Source: Kangiella marina
GTDB lineage: Bacteria; Pseudomonadota; Gammaproteobacteria; Enterobacterales; Kangiellaceae
Assembly (NCBI RefSeq): GCF_039541235.1
Contig: NZ_BAABFV010000002.1
Coordinates: 62,001 to 126,000 of the forward strand
DNA: 64,000 nucleotides
Direction: 5' to 3'
Shown: positions 1 through 9,506 of the stretch, in pieces
How the letters are laid out: every line of letters starts with the position of its first letter
Position numbering within the stretch: position 1 is the first letter of the stretch
The notes under the pieces: model-generated
What the model was told of the DNA's origin: nothing
What the model saw: the letters and a program-made list of their open reading frames with translations, nothing else
Databases searched by the model: none
Program-made: the position numbers and the translations under genes

Positions 1-242
1 ATCGTAACCTGACAGTGTTTGCTATAGTTAAAATTTTGGTGCGAAATATAAGGTTAGCACCATAGCACCCTTTATATTGAGCTGAACGAAGAAGCAGTCA
101 TAGCAATTCAAATCGTGGATGATTTGAATAGTGAAATTCAGGCCATGGAGGGACTGTATTTCACGGTGCGTTAAGTGACTGATACGGAGTAAAGGTAATT
201 ATTCGTAGAATAATCTCAATATAGGGGCGTCTTTTCTTTTCG

Positions 243-272
243 CCCTTTTCTTTGGACGAGCAAAGAAAAGGG
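243..272. repeat. Perfect 12-bp hairpin, TTTTCTTTG family
   Basis: CCCTTTTCTTTG at 243-254 and its exact complement at 261-272 flank the 6-nt loop GACGAG. The stem core is the same as in the terminal hairpins of the two larger elements at 22978-23175 and 38011-38210, so this may be a truncated or separate member of that family. There is no clean T-run on either side, so it is not a standard terminator. Confidence 0.65.
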
Positions 273-303
273 TAAGAGCGTAGAAAAACTATAAAGGCAC
301 TAG

Positions 304-431
304 ATTCCAAATTAAATTTGGAATGACAAAGCATAAACAATGTTGGGTTACACCTGGCGGCTAACCCAGCCTATAGATTCTGAGGTGCGAAAGAGTTAGG
401 GGGATTTCAGATTCCAAATCCAGTTTGGAAT
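304..431. repeat. Two copies of ATTCCAAA/TTTGGAAT palindrome
   Basis: Copy 1 at 304-324 is palindromic around a single central A. Copy 2 at 411-431 has 8-bp arms around TCCAG. Both are preceded by AG and followed by GACA. They resemble the short GGAATGACA-ending intergenic repeats seen in many proteobacterial genomes. That family link is from general knowledge and was not searched. Confidence 0.55.
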
Positions 432-492
432 GACAATAGTCAGAGTCACTGGATCTCGCTGTCATGCCGCGGGATGACAGGGTAAAGAAAAA

Positions 493-2349
493 CTACGAAA
501 CAACCTTAACGATATCGTCCGCTGTTAAGCCAATTCTTTCTAATAAGTCCCCGGTACTACCATGCTCAACAAACCTATCCGGTAATCCTAAATTTTTGAC
601 TTTGATTTGAATGTCATTGTTGAGAATAAATTCGTTAATAGCTGAGCCAGCGCCGCCTTGTACGGCATTTTCTTCGATGGTGATAAATTGGTCGTGAGTT
701 TCGGCAAGGTCACGAATCAGTTGTTTATCGAGTGGTTTGACGAAGCGCATGTCGGCTACTGTGGCGTTGATCTTTTCTGCTGCTTCTAATGCGGTTTGTA
801 CCATGGAGCCAAAGGCTAGAATGGCGACTTTTTCACCTTGTGTTTTGGTACTCTCTTTAACAAGACGACCTTTTCCTATTTCAAGCGGCGTGAAGGATTT
901 TTCAGCTTGGATGCCGGAGCCCATGCCGCGTGGATATCGAACGGCAACAGGACCTTCGTATAAATAACCGGTGTATAGGCATTGGCGGCATTCGTTTTCG
1001 TCGCTAGGCGCCATGATGACCATGTTTGGAATACAACGTAAATAACTTAGGTCGAAAGCGCCGTTATGGGTTGCACCGTCGCCACCGACTAGGCCACCAC
1101 GGTCAATCGCAAACAGAACATCAAGGTTTTGCAACGCAACGTCATGAATCAGCTGGTCATAGCCGCGCTGTAAAAACGTGGAGTAAATGGCACAAACAGG
1201 TTTTAATCCTTCGCACGCTAAGCCGGCTGATACCGTGACGGCATGTTGCTCGGCAATACCAACGTCGTAGTAACGTTCTGGAAATTCTTTTGAGAAGCGG
1301 ATCAAGTCCGAGCCTTCTCGCATGGCTGGCGTAATACCGACGACGCGTTCGTCTTTAGCCGCGATATCACACATAAAGTCACCAAAAATATTGGAATAAG
1401 TTTTTGGTTTTACACCTTTGGGTAATTCGCTGGTTTTTGGATCAAAAATCGGCACGCCATGGTAAGCAATCGGATCATTTTCCGCTGGCGCGTAGCCTTT
1501 ACCTTTGCGCGTGACCACGTGTAAAAATTGCGGGCCTTTGAGTTCTTTAATATTATTGAGCGTGTTCAATAAGGTCGGTAAATCATGACCATCAATGGGG
1601 CCATTGTAGTTAAAGCCGAGCTCTTCAAATAAAGTGCCCGGCAATACCATGCCCTTCATATGTTCTTCGGCGCGGCTAACGAACTCAGATAGTGGCTTAA
1701 TGCCATGCAACGCTTTTTTGCCGGTTTCACGAACACGCTGATAAAAGCGACCGGCAAGTAGCTTTGCTAAATAACGATTCATGCCACCGACGTTTTCAGA
1801 AATCGACATTTCGTTGTCGTTCAGGATAACCAACAGGTTGGCGTCGGTATCAGCAGCGTGATTCATCGCTTCAAACGCCATGCCGCCGGTTAAGGCGCCA
1901 TCACCAATCACGGCCACGCATTGACGCTCTTCACCACGTTGCTTCGCGGCTAGAGCCATGCCCAGAGCTGCGCTAATGGAGGTGCTGGAGTGTCCGACGG
2001 CAAACGTATCGTATTCTGACTCAACACGAACGGGGAAAGGATGCAGTCCATCGGTCTGGCGGATCGTGTGCAGTTGTTCTCGGCGCTCGGTCAAAACCTT
2101 GTGCGGATAGGCTTGATGGCCCACATCCCATACAATACGGTCTTCCGGCGTTTCGAACATGTAATGCAGCGCTACCGTTAACTCTACCGTTCCTAGGCCC
2201 GCAGCGAAGTGACCTCCACACTGACTGATCGTATTAATCAGGTACTGGCGAAGCTCATCAGCCACATCAACCAGTTGATTTTTATCAAGTTTTCTCAGGT
2301 CATGTGGGTTATTGATTTGCGTCAATAGTGGGTAAAGATCAGTGCTCAT
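493..2349 (-). CDS. dxs: 1-deoxy-D-xylulose-5-phosphate synthase
   Basis: Thiamine-diphosphate enzyme that condenses pyruvate and glyceraldehyde 3-phosphate to DXP, the first step of the MEP isoprenoid pathway and a source for thiamine and pyridoxal precursors. The 618 residues match the usual family length. The TPP/Mg motif begins GDG at residues 149-151, with the matching Asn in NDNE near 177. VGIAEQHAV in the middle domain carries the conserved catalytic Glu, and a transketolase C-terminal domain follows. The gene lies 18 nt downstream of ispA and appears co-transcribed in the order xseB-ispA-dxs, as in E. coli. The downstream side (1-492) is rich in palindromic repeats. Confidence 0.97.
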   Translation of the reverse strand: MSTDLYPLLTQINNPHDLRKLDKNQLVDVADELRQYLINTISQCGGHFAAGLGTVELTVALHYMFETPEDRIVWDVGHQAYPHKVLTERREQLHTIRQTDGLHPFPVRVESEYDTFAVGHSSTSISAALGMALAAKQRGEERQCVAVIGDGALTGGMAFEAMNHAADTDANLLVILNDNEMSISENVGGMNRYLAKLLAGRFYQRVRETGKKALHGIKPLSEFVSRAEEHMKGMVLPGTLFEELGFNYNGPIDGHDLPTLLNTLNNIKELKGPQFLHVVTRKGKGYAPAENDPIAYHGVPIFDPKTSELPKGVKPKTYSNIFGDFMCDIAAKDERVVGITPAMREGSDLIRFSKEFPERYYDVGIAEQHAVTVSAGLACEGLKPVCAIYSTFLQRGYDQLIHDVALQNLDVLFAIDRGGLVGGDGATHNGAFDLSYLRCIPNMVIMAPSDENECRQCLYTGYLYEGPVAVRYPRGMGSGIQAEKSFTPLEIGKGRLVKESTKTQGEKVAILAFGSMVQTALEAAEKINATVADMRFVKPLDKQLIRDLAETHDQFITIEENAVQGGAGSAINEFILNNDIQIKVKNLGLPDRFVEHGSTGDLLERIGLTADDIVKVVS

Positions 2350-2367
2350 AGGTCTAGATAGATGCCG

Positions 2368-3258
2368 TTAGGATTTTCGATGGACAATAAATTCAGCCAA
2401 ATCGGCTAACAACTGCGTATTGTAGGGTAACTTAGCCAAAGCTTGTAGCGCTAATTGTAATAAATCGTCGAGTTTTTGACGTGAACCTTCGATTCCGAGC
2501 AATGCCGGATAGGTGTTTTTTTCTTTCTCAAGATCAGAGCCTTGAGGTTTGCCCAGGGTTTCGGTATCCGACTCGATGTCGAGGATATCGTCTTTGACCT
2601 GAAAGGCCAAGCCGATAGCATCGGCATAGTCGACCAAGGCTTGGCGTTCCTCAGCTTTTAAAGGGCCCGCGCTTAAGGCTCCCAGCAAGACGCTGGCTTT
2701 AATCAAGGCGCCAGTTTTCATGCGGTGCATGTTTTCCAGCATCGGCAGGTCGATGATTTTCTGTGTTGACTCTAAATCAATCGCTTGGCCGCCGCCCATA
2801 CCCAAAGAGCCGCTGGCTTCCGCTAAGACGCGAATCATTTCAAGCTGTTGCGGTTTGGCTTGGGCGCTAAATTCGAACGATGACAGTTCTTGGAACGCCT
2901 GCGTGTGCAGCGCGTCACCCGCTAAAATGGCGGTGGCTTCATTAAACTGAATGTGACAGGTTGGTTTGCCGCGACGTAAGTCATCATCGTCCATCGCAGG
3001 CAAGTCATCATGCACCAACGAATAGCAGTGAATGAGTTCTACGGCTAGTGCTGGAGAACTTAGGTCCTGTTCATTAGCACCTAAGGCTTGGCCGGTGGCG
3101 AAAACGAGGATAGGGCGAATACGCTTACCACCATTTAACGCACCGTAGCGCATGGCTTGGTGTAGCGTGTGTGGCACCGAGTCTGTGTTAGGAAGTCGCG
3201 CTTCTAGTAATGCCGCGACCTGGCCTTGCCATTGCTGCAAATGCTGTTCTATGGTCAT
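2368..3258 (-). CDS. ispA: Farnesyl diphosphate synthase (polyprenyl synthetase family)
   Basis: Makes farnesyl diphosphate from DMAPP/GPP and IPP, feeding undecaprenyl phosphate, quinone and heme side-chain synthesis in the cytoplasm. The 296-residue protein has the first aspartate-rich motif DDLPAMDDDD beginning at residue 84 and the second, DDILD, near residue 220. GGKRIRP near residue 44 supplies the phosphate-binding Lys and Arg. It lies between xseB and dxs on the same strand, which places the prenyl synthase with the enzyme starting the pathway. Confidence 0.96.
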   Translation of the reverse strand: MTIEQHLQQWQGQVAALLEARLPNTDSVPHTLHQAMRYGALNGGKRIRPILVFATGQALGANEQDLSSPALAVELIHCYSLVHDDLPAMDDDDLRRGKPTCHIQFNEATAILAGDALHTQAFQELSSFEFSAQAKPQQLEMIRVLAEASGSLGMGGGQAIDLESTQKIIDLPMLENMHRMKTGALIKASVLLGALSAGPLKAEERQALVDYADAIGLAFQVKDDILDIESDTETLGKPQGSDLEKEKNTYPALLGIEGSRQKLDDLLQLALQALAKLPYNTQLLADLAEFIVHRKS

Positions 3259-3296
3259 GATGTTGATATTAGGGTGTCTATACTAAGGTGTCGATA

Positions 3297-3545
3297 TTAA
3301 GCTTCGTCGGGAGATTCGAAGTCTTGCTCTTGATTATCCATCAAGATCGTGACTTTTTGCTCAGCTTCAGACAATAGTTGTTGGCACTGTCTCGACAGCT
3401 TAACCCCTTTTTCGAAGACTTTCAGAGCATCTTCCAAGGGCAGCTCGCCGGATTCCAGTTGCTCGACGATCGACTCTAATTCCGTGAGTTGAGTTTCAAA
3501 GTTCGTTTTGGACGATTGTTTTGCGGGCACTTGTTTTGCAGACAT
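3297..3545 (-). CDS. xseB: Exodeoxyribonuclease VII small subunit
   Basis: Small subunit of the exonuclease that degrades single-stranded DNA to oligonucleotides in partnership with XseA, which is not in this window. The 82-residue, mostly helical protein contains the family core FETQLTELESIVEQLESGEL followed by LEDALKVFEKGVKLSRQCQ. The N-terminal dozen residues (SAKQVPAKQSSK) are a polar extension. It is first in the minus-strand xseB-ispA-dxs operon and diverges from the MCE operon across 191 bp. Confidence 0.93.
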   Translation of the reverse strand: MSAKQVPAKQSSKTNFETQLTELESIVEQLESGELPLEDALKVFEKGVKLSRQCQQLLSEAEQKVTILMDNQEQDFESPDEA

Positions 3546-3736
3546 AGGTCTTCACGAAGAATTCATTAAGGCCTGCTATTGTCCTATATTGTGACTTAAA
3601 AGAAAAGTAACTGGCCAAGATCCTGGTAGCCTTGCTCAGTTGCGGCTTGCGTGGTCCTTGGCTACTATGGACTGATTGTGCGTCACAAATATTAACATTA
3701 ACAACTAAAATCAAAGAGTGAAGATGTAAACCCATC

Positions 3737-4855
3737 ATGAGCAGTAGTCAGTATCAAATACAAGGTGAGGGCTCTCAAGCAGCCTTAATCCTCTGTGGCG
3801 ACTGGACCATTCAACACAATGGTGGTGCCGCTGATGAGATTGTGAGCTATTTTAAGCGCTCACCCTTTGCGACTGTAGACGGCAGCGCGCTCGAACAGTG
3901 GGATAGCGCTTTGATCAGCTTACTGCTTCGTATCGACACCCTAGCCAAGGAATCGTCCAGCCACCTTGAGTACCAATCATTTCCAAGTGGTGCTTTAGAG
4001 TTATTGCAATTGGCCAACAAAGTCCCTGAGCGACAGGGTGCAGGTAAAGATAAAACCAAACCTACGATACTGGCGAATATCGGCGATAAAGTACTTACCG
4101 ATTACCGTGAGGCGCTCGGGTTCTTCTTTTTCTTAGGTGAGAGCGTTAAGAGCTTTTACCGGTTACTCAGAGGGCGTGCGCGCTTTCGAGCAAGAGACTT
4201 AAGGGAGATCCTCTCTGACACTGGGCCTGAAGCTCTGCCTATCGTGACTTTAATCAGTGTGCTGGTGGGGATTATTTTAGCCTTTGTCGGCGCAGTTCAG
4301 TTGAAACAGTTCGGTGCGGAAGTTTATGTCGCGGATTTGGTCGGTATTGCCATGGTACGTGAAATGGGCTGCATGATGACAGGGATCATTATGGCGGGGC
4401 GAACTGGCGCAGCTTTTGCCGCGCGCATCGGTACCATGCAGGTCAATGAAGAGATCGATGCCTATAGAACCTTGGGCATTTCACCGATGGACTTTATCGT
4501 CTTACCCCGAATTCTTGGGCTGATTATTATGATGCCGTTATTGTGCCTCTACGCCAATGTATTGGGTATTTTGGGTGGTGCCATGATCAGTATTGGCGCC
4601 ATGGGACTGACGTTTACCGAGTATTGGAATCAAACGGTTAATGCGATTGATATGACTGATATTAGTTTAGGGCTGATCAAAGCCTTTATCTTTGGCATCG
4701 TTATCGCGATTACTGGGTGTATGAACGGAATGCTCTCAGGGCGAAGTGCTTCTGCTGTGGGTAATGCTGCAACGTCCGCTGTGGTCGCTGGAGTGGTCTT
4801 TATCATTGTCATCGATGGGCTGTTTGCGATTGTGACCAGTTTGTTGGGGATTTAA
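3737..4855 (+). CDS. MlaE-family lipid transport permease with N-terminal STAS domain
   Basis: Inner-membrane permease of an MCE-type ABC system that moves lipids between inner and outer membranes. Residues 1 to about 105 look like a STAS domain (DWTIQHNG near 21, then VDGSALEQWDSALISLLLRI), the role played by the separate protein MlaB in E. coli. From about residue 130 comes a hydrophobic MlaE/YrbE permease with several membrane spans and the conserved loop AARIGTMQVNEEIDAYRTLG. The next gene, the ATPase, starts 2 nt after the stop. The fusion presumably ties STAS control of the ATPase to the permease (inference). The exact substrate and physiological name are not determinable here. Confidence 0.88.
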   Translation: MSSSQYQIQGEGSQAALILCGDWTIQHNGGAADEIVSYFKRSPFATVDGSALEQWDSALISLLLRIDTLAKESSSHLEYQSFPSGALELLQLANKVPERQGAGKDKTKPTILANIGDKVLTDYREALGFFFFLGESVKSFYRLLRGRARFRARDLREILSDTGPEALPIVTLISVLVGIILAFVGAVQLKQFGAEVYVADLVGIAMVREMGCMMTGIIMAGRTGAAFAARIGTMQVNEEIDAYRTLGISPMDFIVLPRILGLIIMMPLLCLYANVLGILGGAMISIGAMGLTFTEYWNQTVNAIDMTDISLGLIKAFIFGIVIAITGCMNGMLSGRSASAVGNAATSAVVAGVVFIIVIDGLFAIVTSLLGI

Positions 4856-4857
4856 CC

Positions 4858-5655
4858 ATGGCCGATAAACAGTCCAGCAAGAGCGCGATTAAAACCGAAC
4901 AACTGACCATGGCCTACGGCGATTATGTGGTGCAGAAGAACCTGACCTTCGACATTAAGCCTCAGGATATTTTTATTATTATGGGCAGTAGTGGTTGTGG
5001 CAAGAGTACCTTGCTGAAGCACTTTATCGGCTTAAAAGAGCCCGCTGAAGGGCGAATTTTGTATCAATCTTCTACTGTGGCGGGACGGCAGTCTGACTAT
5101 ATTGATTTCTGGCAGTCTGAAGAAAGCCAGCGGCAGCAATTAATGCAGCGTTGCGGAGTGCTGTACCAAAGCGGAGCTTTATGGAGTTCAATGACTTTGG
5201 CTGAGAATATCGCTTTGCCGCTTGGTGAATATACGGATCTTCCGGAGCGAGACATTATGCACTTGGCCTCGTTAAAGTTAGCTTTAGTCGGGCTTAATGG
5301 CTTTGAGGATTATTACCCCGCGGAGATTAGCGGCGGTATGCGTAAGCGCGCAGGGTTGGCTAGAGCATTAGCGCTAGAGCCGGATATTTTGTTTCTGGAT
5401 GAGCCGTCGGCGGGGTTAGATCCGATTAGCGCTCGACTGTTGGATGACCTGATACTACAGTTAAGAGACAACTTGGGCTGTACCTTGGTGGTCGTGACCC
5501 ACGAACTGGCCAGTATTTTTACCATTGGTAATAATTCGGTATTTCTTGATGCAGAAACGAAAACCATGCTGGCTACTGGCGATCCCAACGAACTGGTGAA
5601 ACATTCAGAGCACGAAACCGTTAGAAAGTTTTTAACCCGTGGTGATGGTGAGTGA
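4858..5655 (+). CDS. MlaF-like ABC transporter ATPase
   Basis: Cytoplasmic ATPase that powers the adjacent permease. The 265-residue protein has Walker A GSSGCGKST near residue 43, the signature SGGMRKRAGLARAL near 158, Walker B ILFLDEPSAGLDP and the switch His in VVVTHE. The C-terminal tail ending KFLTRGDGE is typical of MlaF/MlaF-like ATPases. It starts 2 nt after the permease stop. After its stop, a 79-nt gap precedes the MlaD-like gene, so the four genes are probably one transcript. Confidence 0.92.
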   Translation: MADKQSSKSAIKTEQLTMAYGDYVVQKNLTFDIKPQDIFIIMGSSGCGKSTLLKHFIGLKEPAEGRILYQSSTVAGRQSDYIDFWQSEESQRQQLMQRCGVLYQSGALWSSMTLAENIALPLGEYTDLPERDIMHLASLKLALVGLNGFEDYYPAEISGGMRKRAGLARALALEPDILFLDEPSAGLDPISARLLDDLILQLRDNLGCTLVVVTHELASIFTIGNNSVFLDAETKTMLATGDPNELVKHSEHETVRKFLTRGDGE

Positions 5656-5734
5656 GAGCGGCAGTGAGAAAAGCAAGAGCGAATAAAGAGAGAGTGAATA
5701 AAGCGACGGTTATACCGGTAAGGAATAATGAATC

Positions 5735-6712
5735 ATGAGCAATAAATCGCAATCCACAGCAATCGGTGGCTTCGTCTTAGGCGCTATTGTATTGCTGGTT
5801 GGCGCTATAATGTTTTTTGCTAAAGCTCGATTTAACGAGCCAGTGAACCAGTTTGTGATGTTTTTTGATAGCTCACTGGCGGGGCTGGATGAAGGTTCAC
5901 CAGTGGTCTTTAAAGGTGTCAAAGTTGGTATTGTTAAAAAAATCGAGGTCGTCTCAGATCGCGAAAGTCTTGATATCTATACGCCGGTTTACGTCAATAT
6001 TTATCCTGATAGCTTCAAAGGTCTGAATGGGCACGCTGGCGAAGCAGATATGAAAGACATTACCAATCGTATTGTGGAAAAGGGCTTAAAAGGGACCTTA
6101 GAAACTCAAAGCTTGGTTACCGGCAAGATGCGTATTGCACTAGAGTTTCGCCCTGAAGTGCCGCTTAAACGCAAAGGAATTATTAAAGACGTTACCGAGT
6201 TCCCAACTGCGCCTAGTGCCTTAAGTGTTTTTGCTGATGAAGTGTCGAAGCTGCCGCTGGCAGATATTGCACAAAATATGAATACCTTGCTGGAAAATGC
6301 CAATACCCTGATTACCAGCCCGGATATGGACAGTAGCCTAAAGAATTTGAATGAAACCATTAGTCGTTATCGCGAAGTGGCGGAAACTTTCAACACAGAA
6401 ATTAAACCGGTGGCTGATGAGTTTAAGCAAACCATGGACGAGTATGAGGATTTAGCGAAAAACTTGAACCGTTCCGTTCCTGAGATGGTTGGCAGTATGG
6501 AGAATAGCTTTAATGCACTAGAAAAGGTGCTCGCCGATACTCAAAAGTTGGTGGCCTCTATCGATCATTCCTACGGTCAAGACTCAGAATTGCAGTATCA
6601 GCTGAACCAAACGTTAAATGAAATATCGAAGGCTGCGCACTCGATTAGCGTATTGACCGATTATTTGGAACGTCATCCGGAAGCACTGATTTATGGTAAG
6701 GATAAGCAATGA
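5735..6712 (+). CDS. MlaD-family MCE domain protein
   Basis: Inner-membrane-anchored periplasmic lipid-binding component of the MCE transporter. There is one N-terminal membrane span at about residues 9-30 (GFVLGAIVLLVGAIMFF), then an MCE domain starting FVMFFDSSLAGLDEGSPVVF, where the GSPV..GV.VG pattern is diagnostic. From about residue 170 to 300 a long helical region, probably a coiled coil, would form a periplasmic tunnel or stalk. It is far longer than E. coli MlaD and closer to single-MCE proteins with helical extensions. Its stop overlaps the next start (ATGA), which suggests translational coupling. Confidence 0.9.
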   Translation: MSNKSQSTAIGGFVLGAIVLLVGAIMFFAKARFNEPVNQFVMFFDSSLAGLDEGSPVVFKGVKVGIVKKIEVVSDRESLDIYTPVYVNIYPDSFKGLNGHAGEADMKDITNRIVEKGLKGTLETQSLVTGKMRIALEFRPEVPLKRKGIIKDVTEFPTAPSALSVFADEVSKLPLADIAQNMNTLLENANTLITSPDMDSSLKNLNETISRYREVAETFNTEIKPVADEFKQTMDEYEDLAKNLNRSVPEMVGSMENSFNALEKVLADTQKLVASIDHSYGQDSELQYQLNQTLNEISKAAHSISVLTDYLERHPEALIYGKDKQ

Positions 6713-7284
6713 AATATCTACTGATTACTTTAATGACGGCGTCTATGCTGCTAGTAAGCGCTTGTTCAACCCGCTCGCCAAACTCAAACTTTTATTTGTT
6801 GGAGAATGAGCTGACTAAGAGTGAGCGAACAGGGAGTCTTCGAGTGGGATTAGGCCCAGTGTCGGTGGCGGACTATTTACAAAAGCCACAAATAGCCATT
6901 CGCACTCAAACCAGCCAGATTATTTTTTCCGAGTTTGACCGTTGGGCTTCGGACTTAAGAGGGCTCATTATCAGCGCTTTACAGCATGATTTGGGCAATG
7001 AGTTGAACACCAACAATGTATTTGAGTTCCCCTGGCGCAAGTCTGATCAAGTCGATGTCTCGGTTCAATTGGACATCAAGCGCTTTGATGCCAGCTTTGA
7101 GGAATCATCGGCTTATTTAGAAGCGAAAATGGTGCTATCGCGCACGGATGGTCAGTCGGTTGCCCGAGCTTTCGCTTTAACTGAAAACATAGAGCGAAAT
7201 TCGTATGCTGCCGCGGTATCTGCGGAGCGTCGCCTACTGAAACAATTGGCACAGCAAATTGCGGCGATTATTGAGCAGCAATAA
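6709..7284 (+). CDS. PqiC-like ABC transport auxiliary lipoprotein
   Basis: Probable outer-membrane lipoprotein of the MCE system. The signal peptide ends in a lipobox (LLVSAC, Cys at residue 19), followed by SNFYLL, the characteristic start of the ABC-type transport auxiliary/PqiC family. The body has the family pattern GLGPVSVADYLQKPQIAIR and FDRWASDL. In characterised systems PqiC-like lipoproteins dock the MCE tunnel at the outer membrane. Here the protein takes the place that MlaC would occupy in a classical mla operon. It overlaps the MCE gene by 4 nt. Confidence 0.85.
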   Translation: MKYLLITLMTASMLLVSACSTRSPNSNFYLLENELTKSERTGSLRVGLGPVSVADYLQKPQIAIRTQTSQIIFSEFDRWASDLRGLIISALQHDLGNELNTNNVFEFPWRKSDQVDVSVQLDIKRFDASFEESSAYLEAKMVLSRTDGQSVARAFALTENIERNSYAAAVSAERRLLKQLAQQIAAIIEQQ

Positions 7285-7445
7285 TCTTGCTTTTTGAGCC
7301 AAAGCCCCAATTATTAGGCTAATAGCTATCGCATTAGCCTTTAAATCTCGTTAAAATCACTGGCTTGCGAAACGAATACGCCTGAGCTGAAAGCCTGCGT
7401 TTGGGCGCACAAGCCTGTGGCTTGATTTAATCAACTTGATACTGT

Positions 7446-9143
7446 GTGAGCAATTCCAATATGTCTGAGACAAATTCAACGGAAAAAACCACTGAAAATT
7501 CAACACCGACCAACTTTATTCGTAACAAGATCAACCAAGATCTTGCTGAGGGTAAAAATGATGGTCGTGTGCACACGCGTTTCCCACCAGAGCCAAACGG
7601 TTATCTGCACGTTGGGCATGCGAAATCGATTTGTTTAAATTTCGGGATTGCTGAAGATTACCAAGCGCCATGTAACTTGCGCTTTGATGACACCAACCCG
7701 GCGAAAGAGAGTGAAGAGTTTGCTCGCTCTATCGAGGCCGACGTTAGTTGGCTAGGTTTTGAGTGGGATGGCGAAGTTCGTCACTCGTCGGATTATTTCG
7801 ATGAGCTTTATCATTTTGCTGAAGAGCTGATCACCAAAGATTTGGCCTATGTTGATGAGCAGCCTGCCGAAGACATCGCGAAAAACCGAGGCAATTTCCA
7901 AACACCGGGCAAAAATAGCCCCTATCGTGAGCGCCCAGCGGAAGAAAGCTTAGAGCAGTTCCGCAAAATGAAGGCCGGTGAGTATGCTGATGGGCAAATG
8001 GTATTACGCGCTAAAATCGACATGTCGCACCCCAATATGTTGATGCGTGACCCGGTGTTGTACCGAATTCGTCGTCTGCATCATATCCGTACTGGTGACG
8101 AGTGGTGCATCTACCCGATGTATGACTTTACCCACTGTATTTCTGATGCGATCGAAGGCATTACCCACTCGCTGTGTACGCTTGAATTTGAAGTTAACCG
8201 TCCGTTGTACGACTGGGTACTAGACAATATTGATGCGCCAGCGCGACCACAACAGATTGAATTTTCACGATTAAACCTAGCTTATACCATTACTTCAAAG
8301 CGTAAGCTGACGCAATTAGTGGATAGCGGCAAGGTTGATGGCTGGGATGATCCACGTATGCCGACTATTGCCGGTATGCGCCGCCGAGGCTATACGCCGC
8401 AGTCGATCCGTGATTTCTGTAAAGCGGTTGGGATCAGTAAGGTCAATAGCGTCAGCGACATGACGCTGCTGGAAGATGCGGTACGTAACGACTTGAATGA
8501 TACGGCTGAGCGTCGCATGGCGGTGCTGGACCCGATCAAAGTCATTATTACCAACTACCCTGAAGATAAAGAAGAAATGCTTCAGGGAATGAATCACCCG
8601 AAAATCGAAGATATGGGCACACGTGACTTGTCCTTTACTCGTGAGCTGTACATAGACCGCGCCGATTACCGTGAAAGCGCCAATAAAAAGTACAAGCGGC
8701 TGGTTAAAGACGGCGAGGTACGTTTGCGTAACGCTTATGTGATTCGTGCTGATGAAGCGATTTTGGACGATAATGGTGAAGTTAAAGAGCTTCACTGCAC
8801 TTATGATCCGGATACCTTGGGTAAAAACCCCGAGGGCCGTAAGGTTCGAGGCGTGATTCATTGGGTTTCAGCGAAATACGCTAAAGAAGCGACTGTGCGT
8901 TTATATGATCGTTTGTTCAATGTGCCAAACCCTGGTGCCATGGATGATTTTAACGAGGCATTAAATCCAGAGTCATTGAGCGTCATTAAGGCTATGGTTG
9001 AGCCGAGTGTGGCGGATGCTGAGCCTGAGACTCGCTTCCAGTTTGAGCGTGAAGGTTACTTTACGACCGATCGTTATGAACACAGCGCAGACAGTCTTGT
9101 GTTAAACCGAACGGTGACTTTGCGTGATTCGTGGAATGGCTAA
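7446..9143 (+). CDS. glnS: Glutaminyl-tRNA synthetase
   Basis: Charges tRNA-Gln with glutamine in the cytoplasm. The class I HIGH-type motif is [15 protein letters not shown] near residue 47, and the KMSKS-equivalent is TSKRKL near 282. The C-terminal anticodon-binding beta-barrels end at RTVTLRDSW, as in other GlnS proteins. The frame opens with GTG at 7446. An in-frame ATG at 7461 has a GAG about 10 nt upstream and is an equally plausible start (560 versus 565 residues). A hairpin terminator follows at 9216-9240. Confidence 0.95.
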   Translation: MSNSNMSETNSTEKTTENSTPTNFIRNKINQDLAEGKNDGRVHTRFPPEPNGYLHVGHAKSICLNFGIAEDYQAPCNLRFDDTNPAKESEEFARSIEADVSWLGFEWDGEVRHSSDYFDELYHFAEELITKDLAYVDEQPAEDIAKNRGNFQTPGKNSPYRERPAEESLEQFRKMKAGEYADGQMVLRAKIDMSHPNMLMRDPVLYRIRRLHHIRTGDEWCIYPMYDFTHCISDAIEGITHSLCTLEFEVNRPLYDWVLDNIDAPARPQQIEFSRLNLAYTITSKRKLTQLVDSGKVDGWDDPRMPTIAGMRRRGYTPQSIRDFCKAVGISKVNSVSDMTLLEDAVRNDLNDTAERRMAVLDPIKVIITNYPEDKEEMLQGMNHPKIEDMGTRDLSFTRELYIDRADYRESANKKYKRLVKDGEVRLRNAYVIRADEAILDDNGEVKELHCTYDPDTLGKNPEGRKVRGVIHWVSAKYAKEATVRLYDRLFNVPNPGAMDDFNEALNPESLSVIKAMVEPSVADAEPETRFQFEREGYFTTDRYEHSADSLVLNRTVTLRDSWNG

Positions 9144-9173
9144 CGTCTCAAAATAGACTAACCTATTGATTTT

Positions 9174-9201
9174 ATTGGCTAAAGCTTTAAGGTTAGCCAA
9201 T
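9174..9201 (+). other. Hairpin downstream of glnS
   Basis: ATTGGCTAA at 9174-9182 is exactly complementary to TTAGCCAAT at 9193-9201, with a 10-nt loop. There is no T-run. It lies 30 nt after the glnS stop and may stabilise the transcript end ahead of the terminator. Confidence 0.5.
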
Positions 9202-9215
9202 AGCAGGCAAAAGAA

Positions 9216-9244
9216 AGGCCAACCCTAGGGTTGGCCTGATTCTT
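9216..9244 (+). terminator. Rho-independent-like terminator after glnS
   Basis: A 22-bp perfect palindrome at 9216-9237 (arms AGGCCAACCCT and its complement) is followed by GATTCTTT. The T-run is weak, but position and stem strength fit transcription termination. Confidence 0.65.
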
Positions 9245-9506
9245 TATGACTAACAACTCTTTAAAACACTCTTTAAACACTTACAAAGAAATTTACACGA
9301 CAAAACTTTGTAGCAATTTCAATAACATGTATTTTAAAACTCTTCATTTAAGAAGAACAACAACAAAGAAATCTTATCCTTTCATAACTTTAGTCTGCAG
9401 TTTTTACAAATAGTTCAAATAAATAGTGATAAATTCGGTTGGAACATTGTTCTAATGGCGTTACTCTAAGTTACATACACCCAAGTTATTGATATTGTGA
9501 GTGATT

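Larger units (their letters stand above)
1..492. repeat. Gene-free region with clustered palindromic repeats
   Basis: No credible gene is present in these 492 bases. It holds a 12-bp perfect hairpin at 243-272 (CCCTTTTCTTTG, 6-nt loop, complement), two copies of an ATTCCAAA...TTTGGAAT palindrome at 304-324 and 411-431, each followed by GACA, a GGGTTA/TAACCC hairpin at about 344-368, and a CTGTCAT...ATGACAG inverted repeat at 459-480. The hairpin at 243-272 shares its TTTTCTT core with hairpins at 23143-23174 and 38011-38042. An open stretch of about 36 codons ends in TAA near 174, but it has no convincing start. These look like dispersed intergenic repeats downstream of dxs. Confidence 0.7.
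9144..9506 (+). other. Intergenic region between glnS and the AsmA-like gene
   Basis: This 363-base stretch holds no credible gene. It carries two hairpins just after glnS (9174-9201 and 9216-9240). The rest is AT-rich and presumably contains the promoter of the AsmA-like gene. A TTTACA at 9403-9408 is a possible -35 box, but I find no convincing -10 box at the right spacing. Confidence 0.6.

Noticed and set aside
67-174. Open stretch of about 36 codons ending in TAA at the left edge
   Set aside because: An in-frame TAG near 54-56 limits it, no plausible start or ribosome site is seen, and it is too short to assign. It could be a remnant of a broken gene.
8316-8861. 181-codon minus-strand frame inside glnS
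   Set aside because: Antisense to a conserved synthetase gene. No family resemblance and no promoter context.
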